Shown here one piece after another: positions 25,587 through 31,812 of a DNA stretch of 31,812 nt (within the stretch, counting starts at the first letter, position 1; the number at the start of each line of letters is the position of its first letter). The position numbers were made by a program, and so were the translations under genes. Source of the stretch: JAWXVD01 sp044425705 (GTDB lineage Bacteria > Bacillota > Clostridia > Lachnospirales > Lachnospiraceae); assembly GCA_044425705.1 (NCBI GenBank), contig JAWXVD010000028.1, positions 1 through 31,812 on the forward strand. The letters are read 5' to 3'. Under the pieces are notes generated by a model that worked only from the letters and a program-made list of their open reading frames with translations, was not told the origin of the DNA and ran no database searches.

Positions 25587-26450
25587 ATGCAAAATTATCA
25601 TGTTCCATATAATGAAATCGACTCTATTTCTTCCATCGTTTTACAAAACAATTTACAATTACATGCTTGTGGTTATGAGGAAAGTAATCCAAATTCTATT
25701 TGTGACTTTCGTATTATCGATGATTATGAATTAATCTATACAATAGAAGGTACTACCCTGATTACGGTCAATGACCATGTCTATGAATTACATGCAGGCG
25801 ATATTTTTTTTATCCAACCTTTTACTCTCCATAAAATCGGTACGCCTTCTCACGATATCCATACAAATTATTGGGTACATTTTGACTTGCAATCTTCTAC
25901 ATTTAGCCAGCCATTTGTCCGTATGATTCTACAATCTTGGAATGATTCACTCTATCATTTAGGCGTTCACTTTCCGTTAATTTCTCTCTACCGCTCTTTA
26001 AATGATGAATTATCATCTAAGCTACCTGGATCCTATATTGTGCAAAATGCACTTTTTTCACAAATTTTTATTTATATTTTGAGAATTACAAAGGTCACTT
26101 TATCTGATGATTTAGCTCATAAGTATTCTCCCATTGCGACACAATTACTTCGAATTTGTTATGATGAATACACTTCCTTACATACAGCAAGTGATTTAGC
26201 AAAAAAAGCACACATTTCTTTATCTTACTGTAACCAACTTTTCGAAAAGGAACTACATTCTTCTCCAGCAAGATTTTTGCTGAATTTGCGTTTAAAAGAA
26301 GCTGCTCGTTTATTAAGAACAACAAATTCTTCTATCAGCTCTATTGCAGAAGATTTATCTTTTAAAACTCCATACCACTTTTCCACCATCTTCAAAAAAC
26401 ATTACGGATTATCTCCAAAATATTATAGAGAAATCAACTTTAACTGTTAA
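25587..26450 (+). CDS. AraC-family transcriptional regulator with cupin sensor (AraC 1)
   Basis: This is a 287-residue sugar-responsive regulator. Residues about 20-110 form an AraC-type cupin ligand pocket (DDYELIYTIEGTTLITV, LHAGDIFFIQPFTLHKIG, NYWVHFDL). The last 95 residues hold the two helix-turn-helix units (HTASDLAKKAHISLSYCNQLFEKEL and SISSIAEDLSFKTPYHFSTIFKKHYGLSPKYYRE). AAGGA lies near the ATG, with an additional AGGA upstream. It is divergent from the importer genes and separated from them by a 262-bp region containing repeated operator-like sequences, so it probably controls the importer and itself. Its sensor domain resembles that of the second AraC regulator at 29175-30050, including the blocks YW(V/I)HFD and LPG, so the two look like paralogs. 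Confidence 0.93.
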   Translation: MQNYHVPYNEIDSISSIVLQNNLQLHACGYEESNPNSICDFRIIDDYELIYTIEGTTLITVNDHVYELHAGDIFFIQPFTLHKIGTPSHDIHTNYWVHFDLQSSTFSQPFVRMILQSWNDSLYHLGVHFPLISLYRSLNDELSSKLPGSYIVQNALFSQIFIYILRITKVTLSDDLAHKYSPIATQLLRICYDEYTSLHTASDLAKKAHISLSYCNQLFEKELHSSPARFLLNLRLKEAARLLRTTNSSISSIAEDLSFKTPYHFSTIFKKHYGLSPKYYREINFNC

Positions 26451-26459
26451 TTAGGCACA

Positions 26460-26508
26460 AAATAAAAAGTAGATTCAACTTAAAATCAGTCGAATCCACT
26501 TTTTATTT
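26460..26508. terminator. Bidirectional terminator between AraC 1 and the URO-D-fold gene
   Basis: An 11-bp outer stem (AAATAAAAAGT with ACTTTTTATTT), one A-C mismatch, a 5-bp GATTC/GAATC stem, a second mismatch and an inner ACT/AGT pairing around a 7-nt loop form a long hairpin. It has A/T-runs at its base on both sides and fills the 63-bp gap between two convergent genes. Confidence 0.87.
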
Positions 26509-26513
26509 CTATC

Positions 26514-27695
26514 TTATTTTTTATAATCAGCATATTCTAGGGCTACTTCAGCGTATTCTTTTACATTTTCTAAAGGAGTCCCATACTCTAAAAAATCACA
26601 GTTTTGCATAATGAAAGAATGTAATCTTTTTCCTTCTTCCATAGCCTCTATTGTGGCTTCTCGAACCATCTCAACTGTTCCGTTTTGTAATACATCTACT
26701 TGATTCACTCCTGTTGTCACAGAAAACACATCTCCCACTTCTTTTTGTAAAAAGCCAAAATCTCGATCTCCCATAGGTGCTGGCGACCATGGTTCAATAT
26801 TCTTTGCCCCAAGCTTTTTATACGATTCCATCAATTCCGCTGCCTGACCACAATTGTGAAAAATAACAGGTATTCCATCTTTTTGACAAAATTCAATATA
26901 TCCCTTTTCATAGGGTAAAATATATTCCTGAAAACATCTATTCCCAACAAATCCACCTGCTGCATTGCCTCGTACACATAATGCATCTATTCCACTATCT
27001 AGTACTGCTTGTGTAAAATCATACACTCTTTTTTTTGAAAATCCCATTAACAATTCGTATAAATCTGGATCTGTTAAAAATAACGAATATAATTCACTTT
27101 GATCATATATTCCAGCCAATGAATTAAACATACCACCATTACACCATGCAGAAACAATCCCATCTTCACCAAGATACTCTTTAATAATTTTTACTTGTCG
27201 CTTCATTTCTGCTTTTGTCTCATCAGAATACATAGGTTCATATTTCATAGCAATTCTAATATCTTCCTCTTCCTTTAACGGAGATTCTGTACAGCTATAC
27301 ATAAAAATTCCTGGTCGATTTTCATTGATTGAAAATGTTTGCGTCAACACACCTTCTGGTGTTGTGATTTCATAGTGATAATTAGTTGTCGTACCATCCA
27401 CTACTTCTTCCTTCTTTATTTTCCACTCTTTTGTTTCCCTCTCTACATTCAACAAATCAAAATGTGCAAATACCGGATTATTAGGTATAAAAAATAACAT
27501 TCGCACATGCACATCTAACCCCAAACTCCTTTGATAGTCAATGACCTTTTTTTGTAATAGTTCAAAATTCCACGGATCTATATTTTCATCTAATTGTCGT
27601 ACAAAATGTCCTTGTGACTGTATAAACAATGTAACTGGTACCCTATCTGCTTTTTTTCCATTTAATGCTGATAATAATCGTTCTCTACTTGTCAT
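26514..27695 (-). CDS. URO-D-fold protein of the MtaA/CmuA type with zinc motif (URO-D 1)
   Basis: This 393-residue protein has the uroporphyrinogen decarboxylase/methyltransferase fold. The start SRERLLSALNGKKADRVPV is typical of the non-HemE members. Residues His280-x-Cys282 (IFHNCG) and Cys366 (QNCDFLEYGTPLENVK) reproduce the H-x-C-x(n)-C zinc signature of corrinoid:coenzyme M methyltransferases MtaA and MtbA, where zinc activates a thiol acceptor. I therefore infer methyl transfer to a thiol or a related reaction, not haem synthesis. No corrinoid protein is in the window. The ATG at 27695 has GGAG 6 nt upstream; the in-frame ATG at 27707 overlaps that site. It lies 70 bp after the Gfo/Idh/MocA gene, probably in the same operon, and ends at a bidirectional terminator. 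Confidence 0.85.
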   Translation of the reverse strand: MTSRERLLSALNGKKADRVPVTLFIQSQGHFVRQLDENIDPWNFELLQKKVIDYQRSLGLDVHVRMLFFIPNNPVFAHFDLLNVERETKEWKIKKEEVVDGTTTNYHYEITTPEGVLTQTFSINENRPGIFMYSCTESPLKEEEDIRIAMKYEPMYSDETKAEMKRQVKIIKEYLGEDGIVSAWCNGGMFNSLAGIYDQSELYSLFLTDPDLYELLMGFSKKRVYDFTQAVLDSGIDALCVRGNAAGGFVGNRCFQEYILPYEKGYIEFCQKDGIPVIFHNCGQAAELMESYKKLGAKNIEPWSPAPMGDRDFGFLQKEVGDVFSVTTGVNQVDVLQNGTVEMVREATIEAMEEGKRLHSFIMQNCDFLEYGTPLENVKEYAEVALEYADYKK

Positions 27696-27765
27696 ATTAA
27701 TCTCCATCTCTTTCTCTACATCTGGTAACTTGATCTCTGCCTTTTCTATTTTGTTTCAACACCAT

Positions 27766-28977
27766 TTACTCTATTCTTTCCCAGTTTTTTGGTGCTTCTC
27801 CAAAATATGGTACATCTAAAAGAATACCACCTTTCATAGCTGATTCATGTGCAATCAAACCAGGAACACAAAATCTAGCACCTGCCCAAGCATCATTAGG
27901 TGGTAGCTTCTTAGTGTTAACAGCTTTACAAAAATCATCTGTTAAGAATTGGTGTGATCCTTCATGTCCATTGGGTACCGCGTGGAATGTTTCTGGTAAG
28001 CGTTGAATTGGATGAATAGGTGCTGTTCCTGAATAAAAATCTTTTTTCAATACTTCGTCCCGAATTAAATTATCCTCTTCTTCTCTTAAATTACCTTGTA
28101 TGCATGTTACTTCTTCCGAAATATCTTCAGTCTTTTGATCCCTCTTCGTATAATAACTTCTTACACCTGATGCATAAGAAGCATTTGTTCCCATAAAGGA
28201 CATGCTCACTTCTCCTCCACCATCATGAGGCACCACACGCCTAAATTCATTAATTCTGCAACATCCACCATCAGAAGTTTGCATCAATGCAGTTTCATTA
28301 CTAAAGGGATTTCCAAAATCATTTAACTCTTCACCAAAAATCCCATCCTCATGATGATCTTCAAACCCCATACACGATACCTTAGTAACATGAGCTTCCG
28401 TTACTGAAAGCACCATGGAAACAGAATGTGTCGGATAAAACATTGGTGGAAAACCTGCAATTCTCTTCCAATTTGGTCCGCCAGAATGCTTATATGGTTC
28501 GTAAAAATGACTCATATCATGGACATATTGTGCATCCGCAAATGTAAATTCACCAAACTCGCCTTTTTTATATCTTTCTCTACAAAATATAGTATTTGGA
28601 TAGTAATAACTTGTCTCATTTGTCATATAAATCAAACCTGTTTCTTCAACCAATCGAATAATTTCTTTCACATCTTCCACATCTGTTGCCATTGGAACAG
28701 CGCAGCATACATGTTTTCCTGCTTTTAATGCCTGAATTGCCATCGGTCCATGCAATTGTCTTTGGGTAAAAATACAAACAGCATCTATATCCGTTTCTAA
28801 CACTTCATCCAACCCGCCATAAATTTTTGTAATGCCATACTTTTCTCCTGCTGTAATTGCTCTATCCTTTACGCTGTCTGCTAATACCACCTCTTCTACT
28901 AATGGATGATTTTTATAAATATCAATAAACCTACATCCAAACTGTCCACATCCTACAATCCCAATTTTTAACCCCAT
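27766..28977 (-). CDS. Gfo/Idh/MocA-family NAD(P)-dependent protein, GH109-like
   Basis: This 403-residue cytoplasmic protein opens with a Rossmann fold (GIVGCGQFG, residues 6-14), followed by the HGPMAIQALKAGKHV helix. In ordinary dehydrogenases of this family that helix leads to an EKP motif with a catalytic lysine. Here it reads CAVP, so the lysine is absent, as in the GH109 glycosidases (EVP). The later block FPPMFYPTHSVSMVLSV also resembles GH109 (YPTHG). It may therefore be an NAD-dependent glycosidase working by transient oxidation, or an inactive or altered oxidoreductase. I start it at the ATG at 28977; a TTG lies one codon earlier. The ribosome site is weak (AGGG, 9 nt). It precedes the URO-D 1 gene by 70 bp. 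No signal peptide is seen. Confidence 0.85.
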   Translation of the reverse strand: MGLKIGIVGCGQFGCRFIDIYKNHPLVEEVVLADSVKDRAITAGEKYGITKIYGGLDEVLETDIDAVCIFTQRQLHGPMAIQALKAGKHVCCAVPMATDVEDVKEIIRLVEETGLIYMTNETSYYYPNTIFCRERYKKGEFGEFTFADAQYVHDMSHFYEPYKHSGGPNWKRIAGFPPMFYPTHSVSMVLSVTEAHVTKVSCMGFEDHHEDGIFGEELNDFGNPFSNETALMQTSDGGCCRINEFRRVVPHDGGGEVSMSFMGTNASYASGVRSYYTKRDQKTEDISEEVTCIQGNLREEEDNLIRDEVLKKDFYSGTAPIHPIQRLPETFHAVPNGHEGSHQFLTDDFCKAVNTKKLPPNDAWAGARFCVPGLIAHESAMKGGILLDVPYFGEAPKNWERIE

Positions 28978-29108
28978 CAACTGTACCCTATAAATAAAAA
29001 ATAAGTTATTCTTGATTTTTATCTATATTTTTCCTCTCTTTTATGTTGTAAACTCTCTGTTTTTATCCTAATGGATTTATTGAGAGCTTTTATTTATTTT
29101 AGCCAGAA

Positions 29109-29144
29109 ATACAGTTTATAACAATGTGATACTCTATACAGTTT
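29109..29144. promoter_or_regulatory. Direct repeat ATACAGTTT upstream of the Gfo/Idh/MocA gene
   Basis: ATACAGTTT occurs at 29109-29117 and again at 29136-29144, 27 bp apart, in the 197-bp gap between the AraC 2 stop and the start of the Gfo/Idh/MocA gene. The placement, upstream of a gene run next to a regulator, fits an AraC-type operator. No convincing -35/-10 pair was found here. A hairpin-forming CTCTC...GAGAG pair (29053-29086) follows in the leader, without a clear U-tract. Confidence 0.4.
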
Positions 29145-29174
29145 TTATAAAATCCTATACAAATAGAGATAAGA

Positions 29175-30050
29175 CTATTTACGGTATTGTTTTGGTGATT
29201 GTCCATATACTTTTTTAAAAAAATTACTAAAATAATAATATGTAGAAAATCCTAATTCTTCCGCTATATCATTTAATGATTTATCTGTTGTCTCTATTAA
29301 TAATTTTGCTTTTTTTGCACGTAAAAGTTTCATGTATGCATTCGGCGATATATGTATAATATTTGCAAATATTTTATATAGATAAGGTTCTGATATATGT
29401 AGATTCTTCGCTACTTCTCCTACTGTAATAAATCGATTCATATTTTCATTAATATACTCACTGGCTTGTGCCATTATTCGATATTCTCTTTTACTTATAT
29501 TAGTAAATTTTTCTTCCTTTCCTATTTTTATTCGTAATAAATATGTGATTATATTTTGAAAAATATTTTGTTGCATGGTACGATACCCTGGCAACATTTC
29601 TTTTCGCTCCTTTTCTATTTGCCCAAAAAATCTAATGAGTTCTACTTTTTCACCAATTCCTTCACAATAACCCCCTCTATTACCCATGATCGATTGCTGT
29701 AATTGATCCGACAAATAAAATGGTTCTATATCAAAATGAATCCAATAATTATCATGAGGATTTTGGTGCGTAGTATGAATATCATGCTTACAAAAAGGTG
29801 GAATCAAAAATAAATCCCCTGCTTTTCCATGATAAATTTCACCTTCTATTTCAATCTCATTTTCACCTGCAATCACATAAATCAATTCGAAATCAGTATT
29901 AATACGATTATCACAATAATTATAACCCGTATCACCAAACTGATGACCAAACCCATTGATTGACAGTTTTATTCGACTTAAAAAATGATATAAAATATCT
30001 TCCTTTTCAAATATTTTCTGATTCTCTGTATGCAATATATATTTTTTCAT
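29175..30050 (-). CDS. AraC-family transcriptional regulator with cupin sensor (AraC 2)
   Basis: This 291-residue regulator shares the layout of AraC 1. The cupin pocket spans about residues 35-115 (TDFELIYVIAGENEIEIEG, KAGDLFLIPPFCKHDIHT, NYWIHFDIEP). A linker carries the LPGYRTMQQNIFQ block. The C-terminal helix-turn-helix pair reads ITVGEVAKNLHISEPYLYKIF and SLNDIAEELGFSTYYYFSNFFKKVYGQSPKQYRK. The ATG has only a distant AAGG, so translation may be weak. It has a good promoter at 30149-30177 with a leader of about 95 nt. It lies directly upstream of the Gfo/Idh/MocA and URO-D 1 genes on the same strand and divergent from URO-D 2, so these are its likely targets. It is paralogous to AraC 1, judged from matching sensor blocks. 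Confidence 0.92.
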   Translation of the reverse strand: MKKYILHTENQKIFEKEDILYHFLSRIKLSINGFGHQFGDTGYNYCDNRINTDFELIYVIAGENEIEIEGEIYHGKAGDLFLIPPFCKHDIHTTHQNPHDNYWIHFDIEPFYLSDQLQQSIMGNRGGYCEGIGEKVELIRFFGQIEKERKEMLPGYRTMQQNIFQNIITYLLRIKIGKEEKFTNISKREYRIMAQASEYINENMNRFITVGEVAKNLHISEPYLYKIFANIIHISPNAYMKLLRAKKAKLLIETTDKSLNDIAEELGFSTYYYFSNFFKKVYGQSPKQYRK

Positions 30051-30148
30051 ATCAATACTTAAACCTTTCTATTCTTCCAATTTTTTATAAATTGTTCATT
30101 CCTCTTAATTCCTATAACCCTCTTTTAATTGGAAATATTTTTGTGATT

Positions 30149-30177
30149 ATTGTAACAAATAGTTTACTACCTTTCAA
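30149..30177 (-). promoter_or_regulatory. Promoter of the AraC 2 gene
   Basis: On the minus strand -35 TTGAAA (30172-30177) and extended -10 TGTTACAAT (core 30149-30154) are 17 bp apart, each core matching five of six consensus bases. A second, weaker pair (TTGTGC-17-TAAAAT, 30227-30255) lies further upstream. Confidence 0.65.
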
Positions 30178-30292
30178 ACAGAACTTAGGAACTTCTATTT
30201 TTCTATGTGCACTCAAAGTTTGCTATATTTTATACTTATATTAACAATTGCACAATTACTGGAAAGAAAAATTTACAATTTCCTCTAAAACC

Positions 30293-30320
30293 TTGACATA
30301 TTAAATTGATTTCGTATAAT
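30293..30320 (+). promoter_or_regulatory. Strong promoter of the tandem-repeat RNA
   Basis: A perfect -35 TTGACA (30293-30298) and a perfect -10 TATAAT (30315-30320) are 16 bp apart. This is the best promoter in the window and places a start near 30327, just before the repeat array. Confidence 0.8.
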
Positions 30321-30341
30321 AATAGTACAGAACAGAAATGT

Positions 30342-30442
30342 TCAAAAAGCGGTGTACCCTACCATAAGTGGGAATCAAAAAAGCGGTGTACCCTACCATA
30401 AATGGGAATCAAAAAAGCGGTGTGCCCTACCATAAGTGGGAA
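30342..30442 (+). repeat. Three tandem 33-34-bp direct repeats
   Basis: Copies lie at 30342-30374 (33 bp, one A fewer), 30375-30408 and 30409-30442, followed by the start of a fourth (30443-30450). Each begins TCAAAAA(A)GCGG, has a core GTACCCTACC and ends in TGGGAA. The only changes are A-run length, one G-to-A before TGGGAA in copy 2, and GTACCC to GTGCCC in copy 3. The period is not a multiple of three and there are no spacers, so it is neither a coding repeat nor a CRISPR array. Confidence 0.95.
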
Positions 30443-30453
30443 TCAAAAATGTG

Positions 30454-30486
30454 TAGGGCTAAGTTTCATTGCTTAGTCCTATTTTA
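30454..30486 (+). terminator. Terminator after the repeat RNA
   Basis: AGGGCTAAG (30455-30463) pairs with CTTAGTCCT (30472-30480) with one G-U pair, extended by an outer T-A pair, around an 8-nt loop, and is followed by ATTTTAA. The U-tract is short, so partial read-through to the URO-D gene is plausible. Confidence 0.75.
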
Positions 30487-30679
30487 ATGAGAAAATTCAA
30501 AAAAGACATTCTATCATTTTCGTAATACTTTCCATCTTTTTTCAAACATATTAATGTCATAACCTCTACCATCTTTTCACAGTGCACAAATCGGTATGTT
30601 TTTCATATACTCTTGTATTCCATCTCAACCAAACTTTCATTATACTAAAAACATCTATAAGAAAGTGATGGTGATTATT

Positions 30680-31771
30680 ATGAGTATACAATTTGACAAA
30701 GCTCGTTGGGAAAAGGTACAACAGACTTCTCAATCTTTTTGGGAACGTTCTCTTCCACGTCCTAATTACAAATATGTGATTACAGATGCCCATGTGCCTA
30801 ATCGTCCTAAACCAAAAACTGATATCATTACGCAAGCCAATGTGCATGATTTGTCTATTCCAGCCGAGGCAATTATTGATGCTTGGGATTATCAATTAAG
30901 CTGTTGTGAATTTTTAGGAGATTCTTTCCCTTATATTAATTTTGATTTCTTTGGACCTGGTTTGGTTACTGCTCTTTGCGGTGCTAAATTAGATAATTCC
31001 AGCGGACACGTTTGGTTCTTCCCAGATAAAGAAAGAGAATTATGTGATATTCATTTCAAGTATGATCCTGAAAATGTATGGGCCAAACGTGTAAAAGATT
31101 TATATCGCGCAGGCATGGAACGTTGGCAAGGAAGTGTCCTTATGTCTACCCCAGATTTAGGTGGTAACTTTGACTCTGTTGCTGTTATGCGTGGTACTGA
31201 AAATTTATTATATGATTTATATGATGAACCAGAAGAAGTCGTAAGAACATTAAAAGAAGCTGATATCGCTTGGTTTGAAGCTTTCGATGATTTCCATAAA
31301 ATACTACATCCTACTGATGGAAGTATTCAAAACCCTGGGTATTCTGATTGGAACGGTTTATATAGTAAGACGCCTTCTTATGTGATTCAATCTGATTTTT
31401 CATTTAACATCAGTACTGATATGTTTGCAGAATTTACTTTGCCTCAATTAGAATTATTTATCAATAAATTAGACCATACTATTTATCATTTAGATGGATA
31501 TAATGAAGTAAAACATCTTCCACTTTTACTTGCTAATGAAAAGCTAGCTGCTATTCAATGGGTATATGGTGATGGACAACCAACCGCACCTCATTGGATT
31601 GATTTATACAAACAAATTGAAGCTGCCAACAAGGGAAGTCATATTATCGGAACTCCTGCTGAATTTGAATTTGTAGAACGAGAAGTGAAGAAAAATCTTT
31701 ATTATAATTATACAAGTGATTATGCATACTTCAAAGAAAATAAGAGTGTGATTGAGAAATATTTGAGATAG
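30680..31771 (+). CDS. URO-D-fold protein lacking the zinc cysteines (URO-D 2)
   Basis: This 363-residue protein has the URO-D fold, shown by INFDFFGPGLVTALCGAKL, by MSTPDLGGNFDSVAVMRG and by the C-terminal YHLDG strand. At the position where MtaA-type enzymes have H-x-C it has His270-x-Asp272, and no cysteine follows near the C-terminus, so the zinc site of URO-D 1 is missing. It is therefore a different subgroup, with no reaction I can name. I start it at the ATG at 30680, preceded by GGTGA 5 nt upstream; the frame is open back to 30596 without a ribosome site. It follows the tandem-repeat RNA. Within 30487-30679 a TATACT at 30641-30646 could be its own -10, but the -35 is poor. It ends at a strong terminator. 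Confidence 0.82.
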   Translation: MSIQFDKARWEKVQQTSQSFWERSLPRPNYKYVITDAHVPNRPKPKTDIITQANVHDLSIPAEAIIDAWDYQLSCCEFLGDSFPYINFDFFGPGLVTALCGAKLDNSSGHVWFFPDKERELCDIHFKYDPENVWAKRVKDLYRAGMERWQGSVLMSTPDLGGNFDSVAVMRGTENLLYDLYDEPEEVVRTLKEADIAWFEAFDDFHKILHPTDGSIQNPGYSDWNGLYSKTPSYVIQSDFSFNISTDMFAEFTLPQLELFINKLDHTIYHLDGYNEVKHLPLLLANEKLAAIQWVYGDGQPTAPHWIDLYKQIEAANKGSHIIGTPAEFEFVEREVKKNLYYNYTSDYAYFKENKSVIEKYLR

Positions 31772-31778
31772 TGACACG

Positions 31779-31812
31779 AAAAATAGACATCAAAAAACGA
31801 TGTCTATTTTTT
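31779..31812 (+). terminator. Terminator after the URO-D 2 gene
   Basis: A perfect 13-bp stem (31779-31791 with 31799-31811) with a 7-nt A-rich loop starts AAAAATAG and ends in a T-run reaching the window edge. It begins 8 bp after the stop codon and could also act on the opposite strand. Confidence 0.9.

Larger units (their letters stand above)
30327..30486 (+). ncRNA. Predicted ~160-nt tandem-repeat RNA, ToxI-like or attenuator
   Basis: Between the perfect promoter and the terminator there is no reading frame of note. The transcript would consist of three 33-34-nt repeats with A-rich joints and a final hairpin. Each repeat can form GGU with ACC and, across that loop, CCC with GGG, which is the topology of a small H-type pseudoknot. 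This order of parts is that of the antitoxin RNA in type III toxin-antitoxin systems. An alternative is a leader that controls the URO-D 2 gene starting at 30680, because the third repeat can also pair with the terminator arm. Boundaries are predicted from the promoter and hairpin only. Confidence 0.6.

Noticed and set aside
26514..27695. Haem-synthesis uroporphyrinogen decarboxylase (HemE)
   Set aside because: The zinc H-x-C...C signature and the glycan-gene context fit the MtaA/CmuA-type branch; no other haem genes are present.
29053..29086. Terminator or riboswitch formed by the CTCTC...GAGAG pair in the Gfo/Idh/MocA leader
   Set aside because: The stem is short (5 bp), the loop is long and no U-tract follows; I see no known riboswitch core.
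30342..30442. CRISPR array
   Set aside because: The copies are directly adjacent with no unique spacers, and no cas gene is nearby.
30342..30442. Coding tandem repeat
   Set aside because: The period of 33-34 bp changes frame between copies and stops appear in the plus-strand frame read through it.
30487..30525. 12-codon frame (MRKFKKDILSFS) directly after the repeat-RNA terminator, as a leader peptide or toxin remnant
   Set aside because: There is no ribosome site before its ATG and no resemblance to known type III toxin N-termini; chance is the simplest explanation.

Overview
The window is AT-rich and looks like part of a chromosome from a gut-type Clostridia, most likely Lachnospiraceae. 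That is inferred from the AddAB (not RecBCD) recombination pair, a bacterial GlnRS in a Firmicutes context, a DUF6062-type Cys/His protein, YesM/YesN-type signalling and a carbohydrate ABC importer without its own ATPase. I ran no database search, so family calls rest on motifs read from the sequence and on remembered family knowledge.

Left part (1-12133), housekeeping: addB-addA on the minus strand, with addA running off the left edge and carrying an in-frame minisatellite. A divergent HAD-IIA phosphatase follows on the plus strand. It converges on a uraA-type uracil permease, and the two share a strong bidirectional terminator. Next come a plus-strand DUF6062-like protein, a minus-strand MocR/PLP regulator and glnS. 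The uraA leader holds a small attenuator-like hairpin. The terminator of the DUF6062-like gene is built partly from the last codons of the MocR gene.

Middle part (12257-25324), an intracellular sulfated-glycan locus on the minus strand. In transcription order it holds an ABC importer (two permeases, then the lipoprotein binding protein), a YesN-type response regulator and YesM-type histidine kinase with their own promoter, a sulfatase, a GH110-type alpha-1,3-galactosidase-like beta-helix protein, and two more sulfatases. None of the sulfatases nor the GH110 protein has a signal peptide. This suggests that sulfated galactosides are imported intact and desulfated and cleaved in the cytoplasm.

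Right part (25587-31812), regulators and accessory enzymes: an AraC-type regulator divergent from the importer, a URO-D-fold protein with a zinc H-x-C...C signature, a Gfo/Idh/MocA protein lacking the usual EKP lysine (a GH109-like feature), a second paralogous AraC regulator, and a second URO-D-fold protein without the zinc cysteines.

The least explained element lies at 30293-30486. A strong promoter is followed by three tandem 33-34 bp repeats with A-rich linkers and a Rho-independent terminator. This layout recalls the repeat RNA antitoxin of type III toxin-antitoxin systems, but no toxin gene follows. The third repeat can also pair with the terminator stem, so an attenuator controlling the downstream URO-D gene is an equally serious reading.
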